Source: Primulina eburnea
Taxonomy: Eukaryota > Streptophyta > Magnoliopsida > Lamiales > Gesneriaceae
DNA length: 64,000 bases
NCBI RefSeq assembly: GCF_022965805.1
Contig: NC_133115.1
Coordinates: 33,843,321 to 33,907,320, forward strand
Reading direction: 5' to 3'
The notes under the pieces were generated by a model, which was given only the letters and a program-made list of their open reading frames with translations, did not search any database and was not told the origin of the DNA. This document shows positions 1 to 12,480 of this stretch, piece after piece (within the stretch, counting starts at the first letter, position 1; each line of letters starts with the position of its first letter). A program made the position numbers and the translations under genes.

Positions 1-474
1 TCACGTAATTGTCAAATAAAAAAGTGTCACGTATCAACCAAAGTTTAATATTTTAATATCTATCACTTGGACAAAGACCACACCTGTTGTTCACACGTGC
101 ATCGACGTATTAACCATAAACAAGTTGTGCATAATTCAAATTATATAAAAATTAATAATAATAATAATAATAAACAATATATAAAACTATATTAATTTAA
201 TTTCAATTACGCATCTTAATAAAAACTATTTTACGTTATGCTTATTGACAGATAAAGGTTCTCTTCCAATATTCGTTTTAATTTAAAATTTTTAACTGAA
301 GTCAAGTTCGACTTTTATATTTTAAGAAATTTGTATTTGGATCGAGAAATTAATCTCAAATTCTGACAAAAATTTTTCTTGTTTGAATAAATTTTAATTT
401 ATATGAATTTTAAATGTATTTCCTATGTATCCAAATAATTTCATAAACGATTACAATATATATAAAATTTGTGT
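1..474. other. AT-rich intergenic DNA
   Basis: This stretch is very AT-rich and holds a short (AAT)n run near 155-172. I see no open frame, RNA gene or recognisable repeat end. Confidence 0.5.
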
Positions 475-637
475 GCGACGGTCTCAAAGTCATATTTTGT
501 GGGACATATCTCTTATTTGGGTCATCCATTAAAAGTATTACTTTTTATGCTAAAATTATTATTTTTTATTGTGAATATCGGTAGGGCTAAACCTCTCACA
601 GATAAAGATTCGTGAGACCGTCTCACAAGAGACCTAC
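475..637. mobile_element. MITE with GTGAGAC(C/G)GTCTCAC ends, copy 1
   Basis: Both ends carry the palindromic motif (left GTGCGACGGTCTCA, right GTGAGACCGTCTCAC) in inverted orientation. The body contains the landmarks TTTGGGTCATCCATTAAAAG, ATTGTGAATATCGGTA and GATAAAGATTCGTGAGA, which recur in the copies near 48.7 and 54.6 kb. It has no coding capacity and is about 160 bp, typical of a non-autonomous MITE. The right end runs directly into a (TA)n tract, so the target duplication cannot be read. Confidence 0.8.
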
Positions 638-639
638 TC

Positions 640-641
<2 letters not shown>

Positions 642-722
<81 letters not shown>
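642..722. repeat. (TA)n microsatellite
   Basis: About 40 uninterrupted TA units directly follow the right end of the preceding MITE. Confidence 0.98.
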
Positions 723-723
<1 letters not shown>

Positions 724-1569
724 TGGGAAGGTGAGCAGACGCGCCTGAAAAGAGAGTGGGGGAAATCTATTTAATAGAGTGAGCGAAGTCGAGTACGGAG
801 GTTTTTTCAGTTGAATTCTCGTGTGGTGGGAAATTCCACGAAAGACTGTCGTCATGCACGCGTTGGACCATTTAGTATAAAAATATTCCATAAATATAAT
901 GGTAAAACTTTAAAAAATATTTATTTGGAAAAATTAATATTCAAATTCAACTTTTATTTACATAAAATGTTGAAAACAGAATGGTGTGAAAATAAATAAA
1001 AAATTTGTATAATATACATAGTTGTTAACTGGTTCTACAACGTACACCTTAATAAAATATTTTTATAAATCAATAGTTTTGATATGTCGATGTCTTTTTC
1101 TAAGGTAGGATATTTTATTAATTTAATTAAACATTTTCTCACTTCTTATTCGATTCCAAATTAAAATACTTTTTTCAGTCAAAATTAAAATAATGATCAC
1201 CTCAAATCTCTATATCTTTGATTTATCATTAATTTTTTTTCATATACAATACGTCGGTCGATCGACTGAAGTTTGATTAGTCGTTGAAATGATGTCAGAC
1301 CTGGTAGATGAAAAAAAATTATAAATGATCACTTGACTTTTAATAGATAGTTAGAGATCTTTTTGAGTATAATAATTTTTAAACAAATGTATGATACTAA
1401 ACAAGGTAATTAATATGATATATGTGCACAATACACGTATTATGATTACATATATCGGGCAACAATTGACGTTTCAATTTTTTTAAAAAAATACATTTTT
1501 AAATAAATCTTACCCTATATAAATACATATTTGTAATAATATTACTATTTTTTTTGCAATAATAATCTT
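723..1569. other. Intergenic DNA
   Basis: A somewhat GC-richer patch (725-860) is followed by AT-rich DNA. The short open frames here show no family resemblance and no codon pattern. I see nothing functional. Confidence 0.4.
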
Positions 1570-1710
1570 TGTAATGCCCGAGAATTAATCACTGTTAATC
1601 AAGGATTATTGACTTATAATTTAACGTGATTACGAAAGGGCCAACTGAGACACGATTTAAGAGAATGTGCGGCTATTTATTTTGAATTTCAGCATGTGTT
1701 GCCGAAGCAA

Positions 1711-1867
1711 CACCACACCCGCGCTCAGGAATACACCGCACCCGCGGTGCAATTCCAGTAAGGTAGCAATTTTTGGAAAAACTGAGACCGCACGCGTGGT
1801 GAGAACAATACCGCACCCGCGGTGCAGGACCGCACCCGCGGTGCTAACGAGACCGCACCCGCGGTGC
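1711..1867. repeat. GC-rich 16-bp hairpin array inside the solo LTR
   Basis: The 16-mer ACCGCACCCGCGGTGC occurs perfectly at 1735, 1810, 1829 and 1852. Degenerate versions lie near 1711 and 1787. Each unit has a 5-bp stem (ACCGC/GCGGT) around an ACCC loop and is rich in CpG, in sharp contrast to the AT-rich surroundings. The open frames across it are by-products of the repeat. Confidence 0.9.
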
Positions 1868-2754
1868 GACGTGTTTTGCGAAAATTGTGACACCTCATGA
1901 CATGCACGCAATGATATATATAGGGTAGGATGCCTTCGAAAATTCAGCAGAAATCGAGAAAAGGTCTGAAGGAATTTGCAGAAAATCCTTACGCCTTTTG
2001 CGAGAAATCCGTCCGTCTGATTTTGAATCCGACTTCGGTATTGAGTTCCTGGCAACGTAGTCTACAACTGGACGTAAGTTTTACTACGTTTTGACATGTT
2101 TTAGAATTATGATATTTTCAGAATTGAATGGAACTCATATATGTTGTTCTTGACATGTTAGACATCGTAGAATCGAAGTCAGACTAAGAAACGGACTGAT
2201 TATGGAATTGTTATGAATTTTTAGGGTATATTGATTTATACCAGACAGATTTGAATTGTGATTGGATTACGGATTGTATTGGATATGGGTTATAGATTGT
2301 AACTGTTATCTGGTGATATGGTATTGACGGGGATACTGAGTTGGTACCGTTATGCCGTTGATTTTGAATTAAATCAAGATTGATCAGATTGTTATTGAAT
2401 TGAAAGGTATACTGATATGAGATTATTGGTATTGTCATTGTCAGACAGATTGTGAGTTCAGGACTTCGACTGAGCCAGAAACCGGCGAAAGAAAGGTATA
2501 AGTCAATGTGGTATTGGGAGATCGACTTGAGTTTTCCTAAATCACATACTTTACTTTATTGCATTGATATTTGCATTGATTTGACTGATGTACTTATTCT
2601 CTGGAATTAGAGATAGCAGGTATCAGATGAGTTATCTTGTGACAGAAGTTCCTGATAGTGGTGGAATCTCCACGGGAACATTGCACGATGTCTCAAGATA
2701 ATGATATTAGCGATAGAGCTACAGTCCATGACGGATAGGTCAGGACACCAGATG

Positions 2755-2886
2755 TTTGGTTATATCGAGTAATAGGAATTGGAATTCTTCTATTACGGAA
2801 TTCGATATAGGAACACCATATTTGGTTATATCGAGTAATAGGAACGGAGTTCCTTCTATTACGGAATTCGATATAGGAATACCACA
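2755..2886. repeat. Two tandem 66-bp units, each with an inverted repeat
   Basis: Two units start with TTTGGTTATATCGAGTAATA at 2755 and 2821, giving a 66-bp period with few mismatches. Within each, ATATCGAGTAATAG is imperfectly complementary to CTATTACGGAATTCGATAT downstream, so each unit can fold into a hairpin. Confidence 0.9.
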
Positions 2887-3387
2887 TTTGGAAACCGGGA
2901 TCCTTAGACTAGGATTGAGTCTAGTCTGACTTGTAGAATTGTAATCATGTTTCAGATCGTGATACAGATTACTGTTACCTGATTACATGCTTTATATTTG
3001 TTTATATGATTGCATGTTTCATTGATTTATACTGGGATTTATTCTCACCGGAAGTATCCGGCTGTTGTCTTGTCTGTATGTGTACATGACAACAGGTGAG
3101 ACAGGATCAGGGTCCAGGAGATGAGGAGAGATCGTGATTAGAGTGGAGGCTCCGGACTTGGATTGTATATAGGGGTTAAACACTTGATAGTAGTTGTTGA
3201 ACCCTAGTTTGTACTGATTTGTAGACGGTACAAGACTTGTACTTTATTTTATACTGATATGTATATTAGCTTGATTTCACTACGTTCCGCATTTTAAAAA
3301 AAAAAAAATTTAGACCCTGTTTTTAATTGACTAATTAGTCCCAATGATGATTAAGAACTTGATTAGCGTCCGGGTCCCCACAATCTT

Positions 3388-5166
3388 ACTATTTAATAAT
3401 TAAAGTTAGCCATATGCTGACTAATTTCTAATTGATTTGATAAAATTTTATTTAAAATGACAATTATCCCTTCATTATATCATTTTATTGATATATTTTT
3501 TTCTTTCTAAAATAGAATTTTTTTTAAATCTTCAATTGTATTTTAACTAAAATTTTAAATTCAATCACGTATGTATGTATTTTTTAAAATTTTATGTAGT
3601 ATATCACTCATAAAAAATATTAAAAATCATTAATTTGAAAATAACAAAAAATATCATGTTTGAATAAATATTCCAACTATATAAATACATAACACACGCA
3701 ACAACTGTATACTTACACACATCAACTATATAAACACGCAACATATGACTATACGACAAAGACAACAACAACAACAACAACAATAACAATAATAGTAATA
3801 ATAATGAAGTAAAAAAAAAACAATAATAATAACAAATAACGAAGTATATATAATTTTCCTATCAATTTATTCGATATAAAGTTATATGATAACATCCAAT
3901 TTTGGTGGCTTGCCTCTCAGTTTAGGGATGACAATTTTCTACGTAGACTCAAGGCTCCCCTGGGGAATCCTGAGACGGGAAGGGTTTGAGGACTAAATTT
4001 CAGGGTTGGATAAATTATTCCAACCGCCTAATTCTGAGTTGGCTCATGCATCCATCATCCAGGCTCATATTCCTTCAGAACTAACCACAAAATGTGTAGC
4101 AGCTTTGCCAATGATTCAGGTGAACTATTGGATGAATCCACCCATATCCCCATCCCCCAAAGTTCGCATAACCTTCCTATTAATTAATACTGAAATATAG
4201 AGGTGCATGGGTATCGTCAGGAACCAAAAAATGGCACTAATACCTACACAGTGTCATTAGTGAAATTGGACTTCTGTTGATTCATGAATCTTTATAAACA
4301 CACTAGTTTTTATGCTGATTTTCTTCTCTGAAGCAAATAATTTATCATTGCAACTTTATCAATAAGTTTCGAGTGATTAAATTTTGGAGATGTTATGTAA
4401 ACATCTGAAAGTGTCGCGAGTTTTGGCTCGATGGAGTCGCTGATCGAAAACTAATTGCTTTCAAACACATCATTTCGATGATTCTCTTATCCAGTCCCCC
4501 ATCATATTCATATTTCGGATATAAATTTCTTCTGAATTTCAAATACTATATTCATGTCGACAAAACATCACTCATGCCTATTGAAACTACAGTATTAAAA
4601 TGACCATTGGTTCTTAAAAAGATCTCTCTTTTTTTTCCTCGTATAATTTGTGTAAAAATAATTTTTCAGATTTTCTCTAGTAGTTTTTTTTTTTTAATTC
4701 CAGAAGAAGGCATCGGCCTTGACCAGTGACGCGTACCATGACATGACTAGGCAGAATGTATTATATAATTATATCAAACATCAAATAGTTTAAGGTTACA
4801 AGGGCTCGACTCTTCCATAGCTGCATTTTTTTACATGTCAATCAAGTTATCTAAAGTGTATCACTACAAGACATAGTAGATCCAAAGCAATATAATACCA
4901 GAAATAAAATATTAAAGAAAGATTCGAATCATTCAATCATCCCTCTTTTTCTTTTTTTTTTCTTTTTTCTTTTTTCCCTTTTTCACTAAATTTTGTGCCG
5001 CTGATAAATGGAAATCAGACCATTAAGATCAAGAAAACCCCAGTTTCGAATTACATGGCTCGGTTTTCAGCTGATTTAACTTAAAACCCGGCAACGAAAG
5101 ACGAGGCATCCAATTGTATATATATACGAACAATGCCATCAATGAGATTGTTGTTGCTGACTTTTT
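3388..5166. other. Intergenic DNA downstream of the SNF4-like gene
   Basis: AT-rich DNA with CAA/AAT short repeats (3765-3835) and a pyrimidine tract (4945-4985). The last few hundred bases before 5166 should contain the 3' UTR of the minus-strand SNF4-like gene. I see no other gene. Confidence 0.4.
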
Positions 5167-8100
5167 TTAACTGCCACCCACAAGAAACCGAAAAATATCA
5201 CCAAGGGAAATGATACCTTCTACACGTTTACTTCCAGCTTCCACAATAACAAGACGTCTAACGCCTGAACATGAAGAATTAAAAGTAAAACAAGAAGCTA
5301 AGTGCTTCGGGTAATCTATAAATGCATAACAAATTAAAGAAATGTTTCATGAAAATCTTTAGTAGGAGACAACAAGCAACCTGGCATGGATAATCTCTCC
5401 ATCACCTTATGAAGTGGATCAGACCGCAAACACATGTGACACCTTTGACTGGTGTACCCGTACGTCGAAAATGGATCATCTCTGTACTGCAATGCCTATA
5501 ATTCAAGAGGCCGGAAGGCGATAATAATACCAAAGATCACTGAATTATGCTAGTAAATATAGGGTGGTGATAAGCTTTATTTGTCGAATTTCAAACTCAA
5601 AAAACTCATTCAATACTATCCAGATCTAAAAGACAATTCATGTGAAACAAAAGCAAGGAGATCTGGCTTCCGGTATTTCGCATTATCTGCAAGCAAGCAA
5701 TTTTACGAATTGCACTGCATCCAGAGGAAAAGCTAGCAGCATATTGAAAAAGTAACACATGGCAGCTTGCTACAGTATGCATTTGCTTGAGATAAGAAGT
5801 TCGACAAAGGGAACTTGGATGCATAAAAAACCACTCAGTGCATTAATTTAATGTTATAAATTGCAATTAATTTAATGTAAGCGTCTATGATCATCACCCT
5901 ACCAAGACAAAAATTTTAAATTCTGTTAGCCAGTTAGTTTCTTTTAATGAAGATCTAATTCAAGTTCCATACATGGTAATTGAACACAAGGATTATAGCA
6001 CGTCTTGGTAAAGCAGAAAAGACGCCAACGTAATAGATGTGCACACCTGATGAATAGTTGTTTCTTCAAGATTAATATGGGTGTAAATTTTGTCCTTTGC
6101 CAACGTAGTTATATCACTGGAGGAAAACAAGAAACAAATGGATAGACAATCCCCAAATGTTTTTAAAAATAAAATAAGCATGGCTAACAGTTTGCGTTAC
6201 TAACCTTCTAGAATATACATCCAGTAACGAGTCATTGTCATCCACAATTGGTATCGAACTAACTTGGGCTGCGTAAGACAGGGTCAGGGTGGAGTCACAC
6301 AGATATGACAACACGAATCTTCTACTTATACATCACATAATAATAGATCAAAAGGGAGAGTTTTTGGCATACATTTGTCTCATTCCAAAGAAAAATGACG
6401 CGACTAAGATCAATGACTTCAGACCAATCAGTTTGATAACGAGCATGTATAAGATATAGGCTAAGGTCTTGTCAAGTAGATTGAAGAAAGTCTTGAGTAA
6501 TACCATTGCGGAGAATCAGTGTGAGGAAGACAGATTCTGGACTTTTGCCGAATGAAATTGTGGAAGAATATCGACGTAAGAAAAAGAAAGGATGTGTGCT
6601 CAAAGTTGACTTGGAAAAGACATAAGATAACGTCGATCGGAGATTTCTAGACTCTGTGTTACGCAATAAAGGATTCGGTAATAGATGGAGGAGGTGGATT
6701 AGGGGCTGTGTTTCTAATGTATCTTTTTCAATCTTTATTAATGGAAGGCCGTGTAGGAAAATCAGAGGGGAGAGAGGAATAAGACAAGGAGATCCATTAT
6801 CCATGTTCCTTTTTAACCTCGTCGTCGATGGGTTGGGGAGGTTGATAGACAAGGCCAGGGCAGTGAATGAAGTAAGAAGGCTCGAAGTAGGGAAAGAAAA
6901 AATTGAAATTTCGCATATTCAATTTGCGTATGATATTTTGTTCTTCGCAAAATCACAAAGGCATGTGTTGGCAATAGTGGATATACTCAAATTGTTTGGT
7001 ACCAATTCGGGGTTGAAAATGAATTTGGAAAAAAGTGTTGTGTTGGGATTGAATTGTTCAGAAGAGGAAGTCGATGAAATGGCATTAACAATCAGGCACA
7101 AAAAAGAAAGGTGGCCGATTAAATATCTTGGGGTACCTTTGGAAGGTGATCCTACAAAGATGGATTTTTGGGAATCTGTGGTATCTAAAATGTCCAAGAA
7201 ATTAGCAAGGTGGAAAAAGTCGTTTCTATCAAGGGGGGCCAACTGACTTTGATAAAGGCCGTGTTATGTGTGATACCATCTTAATTCATGTCTCTCTTTT
7301 AAGTGCCAATGCGGGTGGCTAAAAGAATGGAAAAATTGAGGAGGGATTTTTTGTGGGATGGTGAAGACGGGGAAGAGCAGTGTCATGTTGTCGGGTGGGA
7401 GTAGGTGTGTAAACCGAATGACAGAGGAGGATTGGGATTGGGGAATATATGCTTTAAGAACAAGGCTCTTCTTAGAAAATGGTGGTGGAGAAGTTCAGTG
7501 GAAAGGGAGACGTGGAAAAAAGTAATTAAGAGCATCTATGGTCTTCATGACAATGGGTGGGACATGGGTTTGGCGGGGAAAACGACGTTCAGAAGTCCTT
7601 GGAAATTTATCTCTCGTTTTTACCCGGCTTTTCTACAACTGATTAGGGCAGTGCCAAAACAGGGTAATATCATTCGTTTTTGGGAGGATGTTTGGGAGAG
7701 GGCCTTGTTTATGACCTATTTCCATCTTTGTTTCAAATTTGCACTTCAACCAACAAACCTATTCGTAACTTTGTAGATGTTGTCAAACAGTGTCAATTCT
7801 TCTTCCATTTGGGGTGTGAGGTTTAAAAGAGATTTAAGCGAGGTTGACTTAGGTGAGTTCACTAATTTTAGGAGTCTTAGAGAGAGTCAGACTGGAGGAG
7901 GGTATCGAGGATTTTAGAGTTTGGTTGGGGGACCCTTCAGAGTTGTTTTCTGTTAGATTTTTTTACAACTCTTTCTTCCCGATCTCAAATTTCTCGTTTT
8001 TCTCCTATTTTCATAATATCTGGAAAGTACACGTGCCACAAAATGTTCAAATTTTCTCGTGGATCTTGGCCTTGGGGAAACTGCCCACATGCGACTCGGT

Positions 8101-11100
8101 GCAAAGAAGTTGGCCGGACTGCGTTTTATGCCCGCAATAGTGTTGTTTGTGCCGAACGCAAGAGGAAAATCAAGATCATCTACTTCTGCATTGCTCATTT
8201 TCGAGTGATATTTGAACGAAAGTTTTAAAAGAGCTGGGTTTTCAATGGGCGTTTCCGAGGAACGCACAAGATCTATTTATTATGAAATCAGGGTGTCCCA
8301 CAGCAAAAAGACTCTTCAGATTCTGGTATATGATAACTCATTGCATATTTTGGTCGATATGGTTGGAAAGATAACAGAATATTTGAAGATGTGTCGGAGT
8401 CTGTGGACTAAGTCTGGAAGAAAATTAAATTCAGGGTCGCCAATTGGACGACAAAGTTGCCAGAGTACAATCATTTATGTATTTCAGACATAGTTAAGGA
8501 CTAGGAATTTGTATGGTCATGACGATAGTGTGATAGTGTCATAACGTAGTGCTTTAGCGCTTCTCTTGTAACCTTTTTTGCGGATTACTCGTCTGTGTCT
8601 ATTGTAAAACTTTTCACTATTATAATAAAGTTGGTTTTCTATTAAAAAAAAAATAAGATGGAATTTTTTCAGAAAGAAGCCAGATAGTTACCTTGAATTA
8701 ATAAATTCAGTGCCGCACTAAGTGAAGCACTTGGTCTCAAGATAGCCAATGGGCGGCCATTCGGCTCTCCAATCTTGGGAACCCAGGTGCCCACAGGGAT
8801 GGCACAAATTGGCATTTGGAGAACTGGTAATGAACTTAGGGAATGTTTAAAAAAACGACAAATACCTGGAAAACACCCCATGTTAGTTATGACAGGGATG
8901 CTATCATTTCCTGAACAGTATTATTCAAATACACGAATGTATGAAGCCCTGATTCAATATCCTCACATTTTAATATTCCAGAAAGAGAAGCAAGATGTAA
9001 AAGATGTGGGTGTGATGCGTTCTCCAAAGGAGAATGAATAATGGGAATTGTGGCAACACCATTTTGCAAAATCTTCAAAGCAACTTCATTCAAACTGTCA
9101 TCTGGTCCAGCCTGAAAACCCTCATCAAATTAACATAAAAGAATGGAGTACATGCTAATTACAGGACAAAGTAAGTAACAAATGAATGAAATGCCAATGC
9201 CGGTTGAACGTTTTACATAATCAGATAATCATGGAAGTATCAGAACGACCACCAGCAGAATGCCTGGAGATGCTTTTAAGAATGAACAGATCAACTACCA
9301 CAGGAATGAAAAGGGCAAAACTATCATTTTATTTATTCGACATGTCCCAAAGCACGGTCTACTTTCTGAATATAACAAAGCCATCCAGACTTACTTGTAT
9401 GAGTCGTCTTGAAACTGCATCTCCTTGCCCATTAATCTGACCATTCAGATACGACTTTGCATCTTTCCAAGCAGAAATAGTGTGCGTCTCAAGCTCTTCT
9501 TCAGTCAGATTGGAACAGTGGCTACCAAGCTGCCAATCACAATGAACACACCAAAGCAGCACATGTCAAGGATTTGGAGCAGATAATCAGCATATATTAT
9601 TCATTTGAGCCTACCAATACAGAAACTTAATAAAGCCAACTGAAAACGAGTCTCTTTAGGCTTCAAGCAACTTAGAAAACAAGACAAGGGTAGCGCACAT
9701 GGAGTTGTTCTACTGCATCTTAAGAGGTCCACAAAAGCATTTCAATGGAACAAACTAACATCTCACGTTTTTAAATGCAAATTGAGTAAAGATTTGTTCG
9801 AGAAATAAGTTGGTCCATCTCTCTGAAATGGAAAAGGACTGGGGTACGGAGTAGAATCAGGAAAAGTAGGGAATACAGAGGTGAGTGATAATTTATATTT
9901 CCTTACAAAGACATAGAGAAGACAAATCTTATACCTCTCTCATAATGAGAATAAAATCCAAGGCACTGAGGACTCCAACGAATTTTCCCTTTGAGAAGTC
10001 CCATAAGGGCGCCATGGAGATTCCCTGGAAAGAATTTGGTTGCTCAAAAGATTTTTGTTCGCATCACGATGAAAGTAATAAAAGAAAGCATAATAAATAA
10101 TCAAAAACTAATATCACATGGGAAAATTAAATGAAGTACACTGATTCTATAAGCATAAAGAAATGTATGTGGAGCAATTGCAGACCCTCAATAAGAAAAC
10201 ACAAACAGTCCCCAATCTTCGTCATATTTCAAGTTGACTACTTCAGTAACTTGAACAAATTACAAGCGGATATCCTTTCATCCGCTACAACATCACGCTG
10301 TCTTACGTTATTAAAAAATGACGGCAATAAAACTGATGCTGGTAGATAGTGGTGACCAAATTATTTCGTAGCTAAAACACATTTTGTAACAACTTCAACC
10401 TAGCAATTATTATTGTCAAAAGTACCTGCTCATGCAGAATGTGAAATGCTTGCTTTACAGGCAGTTCAACATCCAATGCAATAACCTGCAAACTTATCGA
10501 AAATAAATCAATATGACAATTTAAACGAAACGAAATAAATGTAAAATAATTGCAGTAGGACAGACAAGGTCCATCCAGACCTTTCCAGATTCAGGAAGTA
10601 ACTCATAAGCCAGGTGTGTCGACATGAACACAGCTATACGATGCCGAGAAATCTCTAAATCAGTATCTGATATGCTTGGAAAGGGCTCAGGTGAAGTACC
10701 ATCTGACAGTCGAACCTGTTGATAGACATTAATTATGATGAGGCAGCCCCTGTAACTTTCAGTATCATGAGCCACCAATCAAACTATGCTACATATTTGG
10801 AGGAGAGTGTGCTGGTTTTACTTTGATGCTATGCTATAATATTGGAGACGGATGTGGTTGATTTCGCTAAGATGCCACACTGTAATACGTAAAATAGGGA
10901 GTGTTCAAACATTTATTATTTACCAAAACCACTTGGTAAAACCTGCAGTAGTGACGATCAAAATATATCCCAGCTTTGAAATATGGAAACTAATAAAGGA
11001 AACCATTATTCTTAAGATTTTTTCCATGCATGACCAGCATACAAACCGTGGAAAGGTAAGAACAATAGGAAAAACAGGAAGGTATGCTCTTTTTCAATTG

Positions 11101-11973
11101 AAGAAGGGTATGGATGAATTTCTTGATCCAAGATATCCAAACAATATTACAAAGCCATAGCTGCAAAAAATAGCATCTGGAAACAAGCAGTAACGAAAGG
11201 AAAGATGTGCGCAATAACTGCATACCACACGCTGAAAGGTCTCATTATCTACATCCATACTGGAACTGGGACCAGAGGGAGGTATTTGAGGGCTTATCAT
11301 TGCAGGAAGGAAATCAGATTCCCTAGCTAAGAGGACTGTATTCACGGTTCCAATGTTACTACTGACAAAAGGTCGTTGCTCATCATGTCTCCATTCCCCA
11401 TCAACCACAAATTTGTACTGGAAATAAGCAACAGTATTTAACTTAATGCACAAGCAAACAAATATGGAATCCGTTGAAAATTGCAAATAATTAAAAAGCA
11501 AGAGGTGCGATCCCAATTTCAAGGTACAACTAGCTAAATAAATTCCTCAAAGAAGTACACATTTTTTCTTGGCTTACCAACTGAAAAAAATTCTGAAAAA
11601 AATTCACAGGCAATTACATAAATTAGCAAGCACTACAACAATTTCGATCCACAAAGCCGAAGTACAGCACCGACCTGGTGATAACCGGGTGGTAAGCTAC
11701 ATATTGTCTGAAACACAGTTGGGCAACCCTCTACCGGGGCCATAGGCCATTGCGTCCACCTTTAGCAAAAATTACCATAAATTACAGAAAATAACTAAGC
11801 TCAGAAAACAACAAATGATGAGAATAAAATTGAATAACAAGCATTCAACAATTTTAAATGCTCATGAAATCTCACCCAGTAAACGAGCCGCTGATATACA
11901 CAATTCTCCCACCATAAGGCCACACGAAACGCGTGGGTATCAACACCATTCCACTTTCAGGCGCAAAATCCAT
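5167..11973 (-). CDS. SNF4: SNF4-like (KIN-betagamma) subunit of the SnRK1 kinase complex
   Basis: Plant-specific fusion of an AMPK-type glycogen-binding domain to a gamma subunit with four CBS motifs; it is the regulatory partner of SnRK1, the energy-sensing kinase. Thirteen coding exons on the minus strand: 11973-11876, 11759-11675, 11417-11226, 10715-10581, 10485-10426, 10024-9935, 9529-9395, 9111-8967, 8865-8692, 6268-6205, 6116-6047, 5495-5381, 5264-5167. All junctions are GT-AG and in frame, giving 486 residues; Arabidopsis SNF4 has 487. The carbohydrate-binding module occupies about residues 9-90 ([16 protein letters not shown]). CBS repeats follow from about 140 ([55 protein letters not shown]). 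The start at 11973 (MDFAPESG) is the first ATG before the conserved TRFVWPYGG block; the extreme N-terminus varies in the family. The ninth intron contains an antisense LINE. Confidence 0.95.
6350..8652 (+). mobile_element. 5'-truncated LINE retrotransposon in an intron of the SNF4-like gene
   Basis: A non-LTR element lies antisense to the host gene and ends in a short A-tail (8644-8652). It starts inside the reverse transcriptase domain: the first readable motif is [19 protein letters not shown] from about 6373, so the endonuclease and the start of the RT are missing. It occupies most of the 2,423-bp intron (8691-6269), leaving about 38 bp on the donor side and 80 bp on the acceptor side, so the original intron was about 0.1 kb. 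The exact 5' junction and target duplication are not clear. Confidence 0.85.
6373..8490 (+). pseudogene. Degenerate LINE reverse transcriptase ORF2 remnant
   Basis: Reverse transcriptase blocks are read across several frames broken by stops and frameshifts. They include FRPISL near 6420, [16 protein letters not shown] (from about 6776), a conserved KYLGVPLEG block (from about 7120) and C-terminal blocks [12 protein letters not shown] and [14 protein letters not shown] typical of plant L1-like elements. The catalytic F-A-D-D box reads F-A-Y-D (near 6925), so the first metal-binding aspartate is lost. The longest open pieces are 6656-7246, 7405-7776 and 7853-8140. The copy cannot make an active enzyme. 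Confidence 0.9.
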
Positions 11974-12480
11974 ATTAATAGGATACATTAACTCCTAATT
12001 ACTTGTAGAATTCCCAAAAGAACACCATCGGAATTTCAACAGCGTAAATAATTTCCACACTTGATTGCAAATTGCAAGAGCACCATTGAGCCAAATCCCA
12101 CAAAATCCAACGACAATGCAGAATTTCACCTTCAGAACCACAATATGACGCAAAGCACCACTTTTCGTTAATCTAAAAATCCCAGACTGTACGAACACAG
12201 GCCTAAAAATGAAATCAAGAACGACAAATCTAAGAACACCAGAGGAGGAAACAGCTAGGGAATGCAAGTACGAAGATTAAAATGAGAACTTTATACATAA
12301 ATCGAGAAGCATTTGATAATTATGATTAGAAGATGAACCAGTGGGAATTCTTTTGACAGAATCAATTTTACCCCCAACCCTAAAATTCCCGATTATTTTT
12401 AAGAAATTCTGTGTGATACAAAATTATGATATGGGTCCCGCACCACATCAATTATAAGATTCCCCTATGTGTTGCCAAGT
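11974..12480 (-). promoter_or_regulatory. 5' leader and upstream region of the SNF4-like gene
   Basis: The DNA upstream of the minus-strand start should hold the 5' UTR and promoter. A minus-strand open frame of 90 codons at 12267-11995 lies here but resembles nothing and is most likely leader or leader-intron sequence. I cannot place a TATA box with confidence. Confidence 0.35.

Larger units (their letters stand above)
1570..3382 (+). mobile_element. Solo LTR of a retrotransposon, with target-site duplication
   Basis: The segment begins TGTAATGCCCGAG and ends GGGTCCCCACA, the TG...CA termini of an LTR. It is flanked on both sides by the same 5 bp, ATCTT (1565-1569 and 3383-3387), which is the signature of an integrase-made target-site duplication. 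At 1,813 bp it is long for a copia LTR, so a gypsy (Ty3) origin is more likely. No gag, pol, primer-binding site or second LTR is attached, so it is probably what remained after LTR-LTR recombination. Inside are a GC-rich hairpin array (1711-1867), a 66-bp tandem duplication (2755-2886) and an A-run near 3296-3308. The orientation assumes that the TGTAATGCCCG end is the 5' end. Confidence 0.87.

Noticed and set aside
634..891. Minus-strand frame with a long Tyr-Ile run (likewise 46131-46322 and 55940-56176)
   Set aside because: These are translations of (TA)n microsatellites with no other protein signal.
1715..1867. CRISPR-like regularly spaced repeat
   Set aside because: Spacing is irregular, the units sit inside a plant LTR, and CRISPR arrays are not expected in a plant nuclear genome.
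1657..2055. 132-codon minus-strand frame rich in HRGCG-type phrases, and its plus-strand partner
   Set aside because: The phrases come from the GC-rich hairpin units of the solo LTR; the frame has no family resemblance.
11995..12267. 90-codon minus-strand frame upstream of the SNF4-like start
   Set aside because: It is not in frame with the gene, matches no family and lies where the 5' leader is expected.
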